A stretch of 64,000 bases of DNA from Yanshouia hominis (GTDB taxonomy: Bacteria; Bacillota; Clostridia; Oscillospirales; Ruminococcaceae). Shown here one piece after another: positions 25,266 through 34,151 of this stretch (positions are counted from its first letter, which is position 1; every line of letters starts with the position of its first letter). A program made the translations under genes and the position numbers. Below the pieces are notes generated by a model, which ran no database searches, was not told the origin of the DNA, and worked only from the letters and a program-made list of their open reading frames with translations. The DNA lies in contig JACRTB010000001.1 of assembly GCA_014385025.1 (NCBI GenBank), positions 1 to 64,000 of the forward strand, written 5' to 3'.

Positions 25266-27587
25266 TCACAAGCCTGGGTTTGCCGCGGTCGCTGCCACGG
25301 ACTCTGTCGCCGCCCAAGTAACCCCTACATTTCCATATCCCCATGACTCGACCGCATAGGTGCCGTAATAGCCCCTCGCCATCCGCGCAACGGCTTGTTT
25401 GAGATGCTCGGGCAGAGCCGAAACCGGAACCAGATAGTAGCCGGTCATCTCTTCCGCCTCTTCGCCGGCCGCAATCCCGATCACCGCAAACGGTTCCCCG
25501 TAGTTGAGGGCGGTGCTGGTCAGCTCATTGCGAAGAGCATTCAGCTCCATTTTGGAGAGGGCGAAGGACTGCATGTTCAGCCCCTCGGCTCCTTCATAAC
25601 AATTCTCCGGATTCAGAAAATCCTCGAGGTCGTAGCGGGTCTGGGCCACCCGGTCCAAATCGGTCTGGGTGATGGTCCTGCTGTCATAGTCACGGTTGAA
25701 GGGGAGCGCATAAGCCGCCTTTACATCGTTCCAGTTGTTCTCGATCGATTGGACGGCGCCCAGCTCGCGCAGCAGCGCGAGGGTATTTCGATAGCTCTCG
25801 GTCAAAATGGTGTTGCTGGCGGCGTAGTAATATCCCTCGTCCCATTCGGCGCGCTCGTTTGCATACTCCGCCTCTACCAAGCCGTCGGTCCGCGTTTCCT
25901 TCGGGTAGCGGTATTCGACAGTGAGGGTGCAGACAGCCGTCGCGCCGTTTTTCAACTCCTCAAGCGGCTGGGAAAGGAGATCCTCCCGCAGCGCGACGAG
26001 CAAGCGCTCCTTCTGAGCGGCGTCGAGGATCAGATCTTCGCTGATGCTGCCCAAAGTATTGATCACCGTAACCTGATGTATCATGTCAGCGTTCGCGGCG
26101 AATGCCGGATGGGTCTGACTGATCATCTCGTCGTCGGTTTCCAGTCTGACGAGCTGATCGAGCGTTTCGGGATAAAGGCTATAGTAGCGCCTGCTGACGG
26201 TACGCCCGTCGGTCAGCTCGTAGGTCACCCGCAGGCTGCCGTGCCTGCCGTAAATGTCCTCGTCCTCCCCTGCGTAATGGAGGTCAATCTGTTTCTGCTG
26301 TGCCGCAATGACCAGCGCGACCGCCTCCGGGTCCTGAAAGGCCACAAGCGTGGAGCCGTTCTGCCCCAGAGAGGGCTGGTCCGAGAAGCGGCTGTTGTAG
26401 TAGTAGAGGCGCGCCTCCTCGACGCGCGGGGCCTGTGGGACCCAGCGGCCGATTCCGACGAGGTCGAACAGCATGACGCCCACCAGAACGCACACCCCGG
26501 CTGTTGTAGCCGCCGCAACCGGCAGAGCCTTCGGGATGCTGCGCACACTGCGGCTGAGGATGACGTCGCCGATAAAATAGACGATCAGCGAGCCGACCGC
26601 AATGCAGAAAAGGGAGAGGAAGCGGCTGTTCTCCGGGTTGATCTCAAAGACGGCACAGAGAATCATACCCAGTCCGGTGCCGCCGAGCAAAGTGCCTGCC
26701 GAACGCATGAAAATCTGAAGCGGTCCCATTTCACCCACCGCTTCGGCCTGTTCGGACCGCCGGCGGGTATAGCGCCATGCGCCGGCGCCCAGCACCAGCA
26801 GCGCGGCCGCAAACCAGAACAGCATCGAAACATTGTTTTCCGCAAAGTATTCCAGTGAATCACGGGCGATGGCGATCCGCCCAATGATCAGCGATACCGG
26901 AGAAAGGCGGTAGGCCAGCCGCATCGCGCCGTCGCTCGCGGAAAAGCCGTAGATAAACGAATCGCCCAGCATCATGAACAGCAGATAAACGGCTGCGAAA
27001 ACGCCGTTGAGGCCGAGCGAGAAGATCACCGTGTCAAAATCGGTGCCGAGCTGCACCGCGCAGAAGGCGGTAATGGCGAAGACCGCGAGGGTCACTGTCA
27101 TCCAGCAGAGCAGATCGAGCAGGATCATGCCGGCGGAAGCTCCGGGCAGCAGGAAGGAAGCCGCCGCCGTCAGCAGAAAATTCACCGCCAGAGGCGCCCA
27201 GATCAGAGTAATCCCCGTCATGCAGCAGGCCGCGTAAAGCTCACAGCGGGTCAGCGGCAGCGAGTGATAGACATCCACCGAACGGCGGTTGTGCAGGTAG
27301 GAAAAGAGATTCACCGCCACGATGAGCGGAACCACCAGCATCAGCGCGGTGAAGAAAAAGGCGGAGAATCCGTTGTAGATCTGCGCGGGACCGGAGAAGG
27401 TCCAGCGCACAAAATCGGAGAGATCCGCGCGGTCCTGATTCTGCAGAATGGTCAGCAGGTACTGCACCGGCAGGAAGAGAAAGCCGAGAGCTCCGTAAAA
27501 CAGGGCCGATCCGCGGTGCCGCCGCAGCATGTTGCGGTAAAACGGCAGCACGCGGGAAAAACTAAAAGACGATCTTGCTGTAGTCAT
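25266..27587 (-). CDS. ABC transporter permease, large, with extracytoplasmic region
   Basis: A 773-residue membrane protein. About six N-terminal spans lie in residues 15-290, followed by further spans near 295-390. A long soluble region then runs to the C-terminus (VEYRYPKE, LNMQSFALSKMELNALRNEL). The arrangement with a GntR regulator and an ATPase matches YtrA-type operons found in Firmicutes, often linked to cell-envelope stress or peptide antibiotics. The start at 27587 with GGAGG upstream lies within the ATPase 3' end. The substrate is unknown. Confidence 0.8.
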   Translation of the reverse strand: MTTARSSFSFSRVLPFYRNMLRRHRGSALFYGALGFLFLPVQYLLTILQNQDRADLSDFVRWTFSGPAQIYNGFSAFFFTALMLVVPLIVAVNLFSYLHNRRSVDVYHSLPLTRCELYAACCMTGITLIWAPLAVNFLLTAAASFLLPGASAGMILLDLLCWMTVTLAVFAITAFCAVQLGTDFDTVIFSLGLNGVFAAVYLLFMMLGDSFIYGFSASDGAMRLAYRLSPVSLIIGRIAIARDSLEYFAENNVSMLFWFAAALLVLGAGAWRYTRRRSEQAEAVGEMGPLQIFMRSAGTLLGGTGLGMILCAVFEINPENSRFLSLFCIAVGSLIVYFIGDVILSRSVRSIPKALPVAAATTAGVCVLVGVMLFDLVGIGRWVPQAPRVEEARLYYYNSRFSDQPSLGQNGSTLVAFQDPEAVALVIAAQQKQIDLHYAGEDEDIYGRHGSLRVTYELTDGRTVSRRYYSLYPETLDQLVRLETDDEMISQTHPAFAANADMIHQVTVINTLGSISEDLILDAAQKERLLVALREDLLSQPLEELKNGATAVCTLTVEYRYPKETRTDGLVEAEYANERAEWDEGYYYAASNTILTESYRNTLALLRELGAVQSIENNWNDVKAAYALPFNRDYDSRTITQTDLDRVAQTRYDLEDFLNPENCYEGAEGLNMQSFALSKMELNALRNELTSTALNYGEPFAVIGIAAGEEAEEMTGYYLVPVSALPEHLKQAVARMARGYYGTYAVESWGYGNVGVTWAATESVAATAANPGL

Positions 27588-28464
27588 AACCGACCGCCTC
27601 CATTTCATAAATAAATACCTCCTCGAGGGTCAGACTCACCGCCTCGGCGAGCATCGGGGAGCGGGCATTGACCGCGGCAAGGGCATCCTCCTCACCCGCC
27701 GCGCAGATCAGCGTCGCCACGCTGCCATGCAGCTCCTGCGAGAGGATGCGGATGCCGTCAAGGGTGATTTTCTCACTCGGACGCGGGTTGAACACCGCCT
27801 GCACCTTGCAGAAGCCGAGCTGGATATCATCGACGGCGCATTCCAGCAGCAGCCTGCCGTGATGCAGAAGTCCCACGCGGTCACAGAAATCCTCGAGCTC
27901 CCGCAGGTTGTGGGACGAAATGATGACCGTCATATGATATTCCGAGATCATATCGGAGATGATCCGGCGCACCGCGTGCCGGATCACCGGGTCAAGCCCA
28001 TCGAACGCCTCGTCAAGAAGCAGGTATTCCGGCGCGCAGGAAAGGGCGAGAATCAGCGCGGCCTGCCGTCTCATCCCCTTGGAGAAGGAGGACAGCTTGC
28101 GGCGGTCCCCGATCGGGAACAGCTCCAGCAGGCGCTGGTAGCGCGCTTCATCCCAGCGCGGATAAGCGGCGCGGTAAAACTGGCGCATATCGTCAACGGT
28201 CGCCTGCGGCGGAAAGAAGAGGTCATCCGAAACGAAAAAGATTTTCTGCTTCTGCTCCGGATTTTCAAACACCGGCTCCCCGTCCACCGTGACCTGTCCC
28301 CCATCCGCCGAGTAAACGCCCGAGATCAGGCGCAGGAGGGTGGATTTTCCCGAACCGTTGGTTCCGACCAGGCCATAGATGCATCCCGGCGAGACGGTCA
28401 GCGAAACCGAATCGAGGGCTGTATTCACGCCAAAGTGTTTGGTAATCGATTCTATCAAAACCAT
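27562..28464 (-). CDS. ABC transporter ATP-binding protein
   Basis: A 300-residue ATPase with Walker A GTNGSGKST, a signature in the degenerate form SSFSKGMRRQ, Walker B YLLLDEAFDG and the switch His in ISSHN. The ATG at 28464 follows AAGGAG; the longer frame lacks a site. It overlaps the permease start by 26 bp and follows the GntR gene by 4 bp, so gntR-ATPase-permease form one transcript. Confidence 0.9.
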   Translation of the reverse strand: MVLIESITKHFGVNTALDSVSLTVSPGCIYGLVGTNGSGKSTLLRLISGVYSADGGQVTVDGEPVFENPEQKQKIFFVSDDLFFPPQATVDDMRQFYRAAYPRWDEARYQRLLELFPIGDRRKLSSFSKGMRRQAALILALSCAPEYLLLDEAFDGLDPVIRHAVRRIISDMISEYHMTVIISSHNLRELEDFCDRVGLLHHGRLLLECAVDDIQLGFCKVQAVFNPRPSEKITLDGIRILSQELHGSVATLICAAGEEDALAAVNARSPMLAEAVSLTLEEVFIYEMEAVGYDYSKIVF

Positions 28465-28468
28465 GTTG

Positions 28469-28834
28469 TTACTCCTTTTCGTAGATCTCATCCACCAGAG
28501 CGAGAATCCTCTCCCGCGGGACGCCGGCCTTTTTGGCGGACAGGATGGGAGGCCGCGCCTCCTTGAGCTTCTGCTGCACGATGGAATCGGTCAGCGACTC
28601 TCCCGGCGCAATAAAGCTGCCCCGGCCGGCCGCCTGATAGATCATTCCTTTGGCTTCCAGCTCCTGATAGGCTTTTTGCACTGTGTTGGGGTTGATGCCG
28701 AGGTCACGCGCCAGGCTCCTGACACTGGGGAGCTGATCGTCCGGCTGCAGTACGCCGCGCGCAATCAGCCCTATAATATTCTGTACCAGCTGCTCATAGA
28801 TCGCCACACGGCTGCGTGAATCAATCGAGAACAT
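28469..28834 (-). CDS. GntR-family regulator, YtrA subfamily
   Basis: A 121-residue repressor-type protein with a winged HTH at residues about 10-75 (QLPSVRSLARDLGINPNTVQKAYQELEAKG) and only a short C-terminal dimerisation helix, as in YtrA. It is the first gene of the ABC operon and probably represses it. ATG at 28834 is preceded by AAAGGAG. A candidate operator lies just upstream. Confidence 0.9.
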   Translation of the reverse strand: MFSIDSRSRVAIYEQLVQNIIGLIARGVLQPDDQLPSVRSLARDLGINPNTVQKAYQELEAKGMIYQAAGRGSFIAPGESLTDSIVQQKLKEARPPILSAKKAGVPRERILALVDEIYEKE

Positions 28835-28892
28835 GGCCCCACTCCTTTCCGGACATCCGCCGCCGCGCGGCAGATGTCACGTGTGTATTAAC

Positions 28893-28913
28893 TATGATAG
28901 TACAGCTAGCATA
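28893..28913. promoter_or_regulatory. Candidate operator of the GntR/ABC operon
   Basis: Inverted repeat TATGATAG, 5-bp spacer, CTAGCATA (7 of 8 arms matching), about 60 bp upstream of the GntR start and overlapping the likely -10 region. Typical size and position for autoregulation by a YtrA-type protein; inferred only. Confidence 0.5.
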
Positions 28914-29008
28914 GCATGTGAAACTTTAAAAATCAAGACCCGGAATAAAAATTTTTCCAAGAGGAGATTTTTTATTTATTTTCAACAAGAAAAAGCCCAG
29001 GTTTTTAG

Positions 29009-29037
29009 TTGACATGAAAATTCTTTTCCACTACAAT
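29009..29037 (+). promoter_or_regulatory. Promoter of pyk
   Basis: TTGACA (29009-29014) and TACAAT (29032-29037), 17-bp spacer. Confidence 0.8.
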
Positions 29038-29099
29038 AAGGGCGAAAAGAAAAACAACGAGACATGCGTAGAACGCGCAGGAAAAGGAGTGTGACCTCT

Positions 29100-30890
29100 A
29101 TGAACCGAAAGACCAAAATCGTCTGCACCCTCGGCCCGGCTGTCAATTCCCCCGAAATGATCCGCCGGCTGCTCGAAACCGGAATGAATGTCGCGCGCTT
29201 CAATTTTTCCCATGGAGATCATGAAAGCCACCGAAAAACCTTTGAATTGTTCGACTCGATCCGGCGGGAGCTTAAAAATCCCGCCGCCGCCATGCTCGAT
29301 ACCAAGGGGCCTGAGATCCGCACCGGCCTGATGAAGGACGGAAAAATCTTTCTCGAGGCCGGTTCCCCCCTCGTCCTGACCGGCGAGGAGGCGGAAGGCA
29401 CCCCGGAGCGGATTTCCATTACCCACAAAACCCTCTACCGCGACGTGCGGCCCGGTGGCACCATCCTGATTGACGACGGACTGATCGAGCTTACCGTTGA
29501 GGAGATCGCCGGAACGGAGATCCACTGCCGGGTGATGAACAGCGGCTTTGTTTCGAACCGCAAGGGGATCAACGTCCCCGGCGCCGACCTCTCGATGCCG
29601 TACCTCAGCGAAAAAGATATCGCGGATATCCACTTCGGCATTGAAATGGGATTCGACTTCATCGCCGCCTCCTTCGTTTCCTCGGCCGACGACCTGCTCG
29701 AGGTGCGCCGTCTGCTCGATTCCAAAAACTGCCATTCCATTCGAATTATCGCCAAGATCGAAAGTGCCAAGGCGCTGGAGAACATCGACGACATCATCCG
29801 CCTTTCGGACGGCATCATGGTCGCCCGCGGCGACCTCGGGGTGGAAATCCCCTATTCCGAGGTGCCCGTTGCGCAGAAAACGCTGATCAGAAAGGCCATT
29901 TCGCGCGGAAAAATCGTCATTACCGCCACCCAGATGCTCGAATCGATGACCGAAAAGCCCCGTCCGACCCGCGCCGAGGCGACCGACGTGGCCAATGCCA
30001 TCTATGACGGCTCAAGCGCGGTCATGCTCTCGGGCGAGACGGCCGCCGGGAAATACCCCATCGAAGCGGTCCGCACCATGGCCACCATCGCCCAGCGCGC
30101 CGAGGGGGACATCGACTACCGCAAGCGCCTGCAAAACCGCGAGCCGGTCAGCGGCGGCGATCTGACCTACGCCGTCGCCCACGCCACCTGCACCATGGCC
30201 CATGACCTCGGCGCGGCGGCCATCATCCCGGTGACCTGCTCAGGCTATACCGCCCGGATGACCTCCGGCTTCCGCCCGGCGGTGCCGATCATCGCCTGCA
30301 CTCCCTATGAAAGCACCTACCACCACCTCTCCCTTTCGTGGGGCGTCACCCCTGTTCTGATGCGGGAATGCCAGAACGGCAGCGAGGAGATGCTTGAACA
30401 GGCGATCGAGGCCGCGCGTACACAGGGCCTGCTGGCTGACGGGGATATGGTGGTTCTCACTGCCGGAATGCCGATCGGCGTCCCCGGCACCACCAACCTG
30501 ATTAAGGTGGATGTGGTGGGGGATGTGCTTGCCACCGGCCATGGCATCGGCGGGAAATCCGCCACCGCCCGGGTCTGTGTCGCCCACGACGAGGAAGAGG
30601 CTGCTTCCCGATTCCGCGCGGGGGATATCCTGGTGGTGCCGCAAACCACCAACGGAATGATGTCCTTTCTGCGCAGCGCCTCGGGAATCATCATCGAGGA
30701 GGGCGGCGAGGAATCCCACGGCGCGGTGGTCGGAATGACCCTTGATATTCCGGTGCTGATCGGCGCGCAGAACGCCACCAATCTTTTGAAGAACGGCGTA
30801 AGCGTCACCCTCGACGCGGCAACCGGACGTGTTTACCGCGCCCCGCGGCAGACCGCCCTCAATGCCGGCGCGGCCGGTGCGCAGCGGTGA
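29100..30890 (+). CDS. pyk: Pyruvate kinase with C-terminal PEP-utiliser-like domain
   Basis: Final ATP-forming step of glycolysis. The 596-residue protein has the catalytic barrel ([45 protein letters not shown]) and then an extra domain from about residue 480 ([25 protein letters not shown]) as in Bacillus enzymes. Start 29100 has AAAGGAG upstream. The last 15 or so residues (from PRQTALNAG) and the stop codon lie inside the first unit of an 82-bp tandem array, so the native C-terminus may have been altered. Confidence 0.95.
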   Translation: MNRKTKIVCTLGPAVNSPEMIRRLLETGMNVARFNFSHGDHESHRKTFELFDSIRRELKNPAAAMLDTKGPEIRTGLMKDGKIFLEAGSPLVLTGEEAEGTPERISITHKTLYRDVRPGGTILIDDGLIELTVEEIAGTEIHCRVMNSGFVSNRKGINVPGADLSMPYLSEKDIADIHFGIEMGFDFIAASFVSSADDLLEVRRLLDSKNCHSIRIIAKIESAKALENIDDIIRLSDGIMVARGDLGVEIPYSEVPVAQKTLIRKAISRGKIVITATQMLESMTEKPRPTRAEATDVANAIYDGSSAVMLSGETAAGKYPIEAVRTMATIAQRAEGDIDYRKRLQNREPVSGGDLTYAVAHATCTMAHDLGAAAIIPVTCSGYTARMTSGFRPAVPIIACTPYESTYHHLSLSWGVTPVLMRECQNGSEEMLEQAIEAARTQGLLADGDMVVLTAGMPIGVPGTTNLIKVDVVGDVLATGHGIGGKSATARVCVAHDEEEAASRFRAGDILVVPQTTNGMMSFLRSASGIIIEEGGEESHGAVVGMTLDIPVLIGAQNATNLLKNGVSVTLDAATGRVYRAPRQTALNAGAAGAQR

Positions 30891-31210
30891 GATAATGCCC
30901 GTCAAGCAGCGCGTTTGCCGCGTTTCGCGGCAGACCGCCCTCAATACCGGCGCGGCCGGTGCGAAACAGCAAGATAAGGCCTGTCAAGCGGTGCGCTTGA
31001 CGCGCCCCGCGGCAGACCGCCCTCAATGCCGGCGCGGCCGGTGCGCAGCGGTGAGATAATGCCCGTCAAGCAGCGCGTTTGCCGCGTTTCGCGGCAGGCC
31101 GCCCTCAATGCCGGCGCGGCCGGTGCGCAGCGGTGAGATAATGCCCGTCAAGCAGCGCGTTTGCCGCGTTTCGCGGCAGACCGCCCTCAATACCGGCGCG
31201 GCCGGTGTGA
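30846..31210 (+). repeat. 82-bp tandem array, four and a half units, starting inside pyk
   Basis: CGGCAGACCGCCCTCAAT (or a one-base variant) begins at 30846, 30928, 31010, 31092 and 31174, an exact 82-bp period. Unit 1 contains the pyk stop codon. Units 1 and 4 are nearly identical (GTGCGCAGCGGTGAGATAAT), while unit 2 differs in this segment. Because 82 is not a multiple of three, the copies are in different frames relative to pyk. Confidence 0.95.
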
Positions 31211-31224
31211 AATCAGTGCGCGAG

Positions 31225-31265
31225 CAATAAAACCCACCCTGTGCAGTACAGGGTGGGTTTTATTG
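31225..31265. terminator. Bidirectional terminator between the pyk array and the RHH gene
   Basis: CAATAAAACCCACCCTGT pairs perfectly with ACAGGGTGGGTTTTATTG around a 5-base loop, with A- and T-rich arms. Confidence 0.88.
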
Positions 31266-31448
31266 CTTGTCTTTCTTCGTTGAAACGGGGATCGGGCCGT
31301 GCTCCCGCTCAAAGTCAGCGATACGGCGGCGAATCATCTGCTCAATCTCCCGGTTTTTGGTGCGCCCCTCATACTCGGCGATATAGCCGAATTTTTCAAG
31401 CAGAAGAGGCGGGATGCGCAGTGAATAACGGGACAGCGGCTCCTTCAT
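31260..31448 (-). CDS. Ribbon-helix-helix (Arc/CopG-like) DNA-binding protein
   Basis: A 62-residue protein. The N-terminal strand SRYSLRIPPLLLEKF is followed by two helices (KFGYIAEYEG and TKNREIEQMIRRRIADF), the pattern of Arc-type dimeric repressors. AGAGGTG lies upstream of the ATG at 31448. It diverges from the small gene at 31568, whose promoter region it could control. No toxin gene is adjacent. Confidence 0.75.
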   Translation of the reverse strand: MKEPLSRYSLRIPPLLLEKFGYIAEYEGRTKNREIEQMIRRRIADFEREHGPIPVSTKKDKQ

Positions 31449-31470
31449 GATGTCACCTCTTGGCTCAGTA

Positions 31471-31499
31471 TTGACATCATTTTAGCGGCGTATTAAAAT
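31471..31499 (+). promoter_or_regulatory. Promoter of the 57-residue gene
   Basis: TTGACA (31471-31476) and TAAAAT (31494-31499), 17-bp spacer, followed by AAAAGGAGG ahead of the ATG. Confidence 0.65.
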
Positions 31500-31567
31500 A
31501 AAATGGAAAATTGGCTCCTTTTAGGCATCAATAAGGCTCCATAATTATATAAAAGGAGGAACAAACC

Positions 31568-31741
31568 ATGCCCGACTACCAAAAGTTCTACCACATCATG
31601 TTCAATGCGGCGACCGATGCGCTTGAAGCACTGGAAAACGGAGAGGAACGCTATGCGGCGGCACTGCTTGCCAACGCGCAGCACCGCTGCGAAGAAGAGT
31701 ACCTTCGCGCGGCGGACGAATTGTCCGCTCAGCCGCACTGA
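31568..31741 (+). CDS. Small helical protein, 57 residues, unknown function
   Basis: Begins MPDYQKFYHIMFNAATDALE and continues with RYAAALLANAQHRCEEEYLR, predicted to form two amphipathic helices. AAAAGGAGG sits 7 bp before the ATG and a good promoter precedes it, so I consider it expressed. I do not recognise a family with certainty. Confidence 0.65.
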   Translation: MPDYQKFYHIMFNAATDALEALENGEERYAAALLANAQHRCEEEYLRAADELSAQPH

Positions 31742-31750
31742 ACGGCCCTC

Positions 31751-31925
31751 GCGCGGCCGCACCGCTCAAATTTTCATCGTTTGATGCTTGCACCGGCAGA
31801 ATATCCTCATACCAACCGCCTCGAAACACTTCTCCATGCGCGGCCGCACCGTCCGAATTCCATACGCTTGAATGTTTGCACCGGCAAAGCATCCTCATAC
31901 CAACCGCCTCAAAATACTTCCCGCG
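31751..31925 (+). repeat. 87-bp direct duplication, two units
   Basis: GCGCGGCCGCACCG starts at 31751 and again at 31838. Both units share GCTTGCACCGGCA, ATCCTCATACCAACCGCCTC and AATACTTC-like ends. The start of a third unit (CGCGCACGACCGCC) is visible at 31923. No reading frame is credible. Confidence 0.8.
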
Positions 31926-31928
31926 CAC

Positions 31929-31967
31929 GACCGCCCCGGCGCTTCACATGAAAGCGCCGGGGCGGTT
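31929..31967. terminator. Strong hairpin, probably bidirectional terminator
   Basis: ACCGCCCCGGCGCTT pairs perfectly with AAGCGCCGGGGCGGT. No T-run on either side, so terminator function is inferred from strength and position between convergent genes. Confidence 0.55.
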
Positions 31968-31994
31968 CCGATAAATGGATGAGAGATTTCACAT

Positions 31995-33020
31995 TCAGGC
32001 GGCGGAGCCGGTCGAAGGATTAATCAGGACCCCTCCGCCAGCCGCGGGAGAACCGCTGCCGGCTCCGCCCGCGCTTCCGGCCTGACCGGCCGGGGTAAAG
32101 ACCACCGTATCGGTGATCTCTTTGTCGGTGATGATAAAGCGTCCGAGGGTGTCGGTCGTAAAGGTGAGCAGCTCCTCCGCATCGTGGTACTGCGCGGGAA
32201 TCTCGGTCAGCTTTCCATTGAGATAGCGGTAGACGAAGAACTGATCGTTAAAGTCATCGGCATAGGCGGAAACATCCAGCTCCATCACGCCGTTGGTCCG
32301 GAACTGAGGTCCGGAGGGGAAGGTCAGGAACTCGAAGCTGTGGTCCTCGTACTTGGTAACAATCTCCTTGACGGCGTTCTGGTTGTGTACCAGATTGACC
32401 GCCTTCATGTCGTTGATGCTGACGGTAAAACGCCAGTCGCCGTCTGTGAAGGTGACCTTTTTATACTGATTGCGCTTGGCGATCCGCTCCAGCTGCTCCG
32501 CGTCAAACACCGGAGCGCCGTTGTCAACCTCGATCTCATCCTCCGCATCCAGCCCGCTGACGAACTCATCTGAAACCAGCTCGTAGCCCGTTTCAAATGA
32601 AACGGTCAGGGTGACAAAATCCTTGCGGTTGCTCTTGTTCACCATCTTGATGGAGTATTCCTCTTCGGTCTTGGCGGTCGGCCATCCGGCCTTAACCTCC
32701 GCGGCAATATAATACCGGTCGCCCGACTTGGAGAGGTTGAAATCCACCAGGCTGTCGCCCTCGCCGGTGTTGGACAGCTTGAAGCTGTAATCCTCCATCA
32801 CATCGGGATTGAGGGGCTGAGGCTCGCCCCCATCGATCGAGACGGATACCGGGAAACGGTATTTTTCACCGGGAGTCAAAAGTCCACCTTCCAGACTGAT
32901 TCCGCTGTTTGTATCGGCCGAAAGGACAATCCGGTTGTCTTTCTCTCCCTGCGCGAAGGATTGGGCGGCCATCCCCGCCGTCATCACAGCGGCAAGGAGA
33001 ATCGAAACGGTTCTTTTCAT
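31995..33020 (-). CDS. Secreted protein of unknown function
   Basis: A 341-residue protein with a clear signal peptide (MKRTVSILLAAVMTAGMAAQ, cleavage likely after SFA). The mature part is acidic and beta-rich with no domain I recognise (RIVLSADTNSGISLEGG, GYELVSDEFVSGLDAEDEIE, LGRFIITDKEITDT). It ends in a Gly/Ala/Ser-rich tail from about residue 312. The ATG at 33020 has AGGAGGTAT upstream; the longer frame is rejected. The ending GSAA shows no sorting motif. Export to the cell surface or medium is the only role supported. Confidence 0.75.
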   Translation of the reverse strand: MKRTVSILLAAVMTAGMAAQSFAQGEKDNRIVLSADTNSGISLEGGLLTPGEKYRFPVSVSIDGGEPQPLNPDVMEDYSFKLSNTGEGDSLVDFNLSKSGDRYYIAAEVKAGWPTAKTEEEYSIKMVNKSNRKDFVTLTVSFETGYELVSDEFVSGLDAEDEIEVDNGAPVFDAEQLERIAKRNQYKKVTFTDGDWRFTVSINDMKAVNLVHNQNAVKEIVTKYEDHSFEFLTFPSGPQFRTNGVMELDVSAYADDFNDQFFVYRYLNGKLTEIPAQYHDAEELLTFTTDTLGRFIITDKEITDTVVFTPAGQAGSAGGAGSGSPAAGGGVLINPSTGSAA

Positions 33021-33262
33021 TGGGATACCTCCTGAATCGTGCTGCGGCGGATCGGTCCGCCGCGCGGCGCGTTGCTCGCATCTCCCGAGCACATGCCCCA
33101 TTATAGAGGCGATATCCCCAAAATTCAATCGGTTGTTGTTTCCATTTTGTTGATTACGCCATTGATTTGAACAATAAAAATCAGAAAAATCCATGTTTTT
33201 AAGAAAAACGTTGATTTTATAGAAATCGCTTCCCGAAAAGCGATCACAAATCTGTTACATCC
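33021..33262. other. Intergenic, promoter region
   Basis: Separates the secreted protein gene from the 3' end of the acetyltransferase gene. It is AT-rich around 33115-33240 and probably carries the minus-strand promoter of the secreted protein. Nothing else seen. Confidence 0.5.
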
Positions 33263-33877
33263 TCATGGTTTTTCCTGAACCGCTTCCAGAGAATTATCCG
33301 GCGCCAGGGCTTCCGCCGTTTCGCAAAGTCCCGGGCCATTCCGGCGGTAGCGCCGTCCGCAGGCCGCGCAGGCAAGGTTCGGGCCCAGCTTTTTCCCGCA
33401 TCGGCAGACCCAGCCAACCTGCCGCGCCGGATTGCCCGCCGCCAGCGCGTGATCGGGCAGGCTGTGGGTGACGACCGCGCCCGCCGCGACCATCGCCCAC
33501 CGTCCCACTGTATTCCCGCAAAGGACGGTGGCGTTCGCACCGATCGTCGCGCCCCTCCGCACCAGCGTCTTTCGATAGGATGCGCGCCCCTTTGGATATT
33601 CGCTGCGGGGGGTCAGGTCGTTGGTAAAAACGCAGGACGGCCCGCAGAACACGCCGTCCTCCAGCTCGACACCCTCATACACCGATACATTGTTTTGAAT
33701 TTTGACAAAATTTCCAATTTTGACCCGGTCCCCAAGGTTGACGTTCTGACCGAGGCTGCACCATTTTCCGACCGCCGACCCGCGCTGCAAATGGCAGAAG
33801 CACCAGATCCGGCTTCCCGCGCCAATTCGTACCCCCTCCTCGACAACGCAGGTGGGGTGCACAAAACAATCTCTCAT
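33263..33877 (-). CDS. Left-handed beta-helix N-acetyltransferase with zinc-ribbon-like tail (WbpD/WlbB-like)
   Basis: A 204-residue protein. Residues about 5-150 form hexapeptide repeats (VRIGAGSRIWCFCHL, VKIGNFVKIQNNVSV, ATIGANATVLCGNTVG), the fold of WbpD/WlbB, which acetylate UDP-2-acetamido-3-amino-2,3-dideoxy-glucuronate. The tail carries Cys158, Cys160, Cys170 and Cys173 in a ribbon pattern. It starts inside an ATGA overlap with a 46-residue mini-gene and its first codons belong to a 137-bp triplication. The precise nucleotide-sugar substrate is inferred from the neighbours. Confidence 0.82.
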   Translation of the reverse strand: MRDCFVHPTCVVEEGVRIGAGSRIWCFCHLQRGSAVGKWCSLGQNVNLGDRVKIGNFVKIQNNVSVYEGVELEDGVFCGPSCVFTNDLTPRSEYPKGRASYRKTLVRRGATIGANATVLCGNTVGRWAMVAAGAVVTHSLPDHALAAGNPARQVGWVCRCGKKLGPNLACAACGRRYRRNGPGLCETAEALAPDNSLEAVQEKP

Positions 33878-34014
33878 GGAAAGGTCCCCTCCATTTCCGC
33901 CGGGGAAAACCCGGCGGGCGGCAGTGTGACCGGTCCTCCGGTCCGGTGGCTGCGGAGGACAGCAGGCGGTTTCTTCTCAGCAAAGCAGGCGGGGTGCACA
34001 AAACAATCCCTCAT
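33874..34014 (-). CDS. Chimeric 46-residue mini-ORF B
   Basis: Starts MRDCFVHPACFAEKKPPA, passes into RSHRTGGPVTLP and ends in the GTFP of the oxidoreductase tail. The start overlaps the stop of mini-ORF A and its own stop overlaps the acetyltransferase start, each as ATGA. It is likely translated by coupling if the operon is expressed; a function for the peptide is not implied. Confidence 0.5.
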   Translation of the reverse strand: MRDCFVHPACFAEKKPPAVLRSHRTGGPVTLPPAGFSPAEMEGTFP

Positions 34015-34151
34015 GGAAAGGTCCCCCCCATTTCCGCCGGGGAAAACCCGGCGGGCGGCAGTGTGACCGGTCCTCCGGTCCGGTGGCTGCGGAGGACGGC
34101 AGGCGGTTTCTTCTCAGCAAAGCAGGCGGGGTGCACAAAACAATCCCTCAT
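34011..34151 (-). CDS. Chimeric 46-residue mini-ORF A
   Basis: Same structure as mini-ORF B: the acetyltransferase N-terminus (MRDCFVHP), a linker CFAEKKPPAVL, then the oxidoreductase C-terminus. It starts within the ATGA that contains the oxidoreductase stop and ends within the ATGA that starts mini-ORF B. Confidence 0.5.
   Translation of the reverse strand: MRDCFVHPACFAEKKPPAVLRSHRTGGPVTLPPAGFSPAEMGGTFP

Noticed and set aside
30829..31059. 76-residue frame through the pyk repeat array
   Set aside because: Open only because of the repeat; starts inside pyk without a ribosome binding site.
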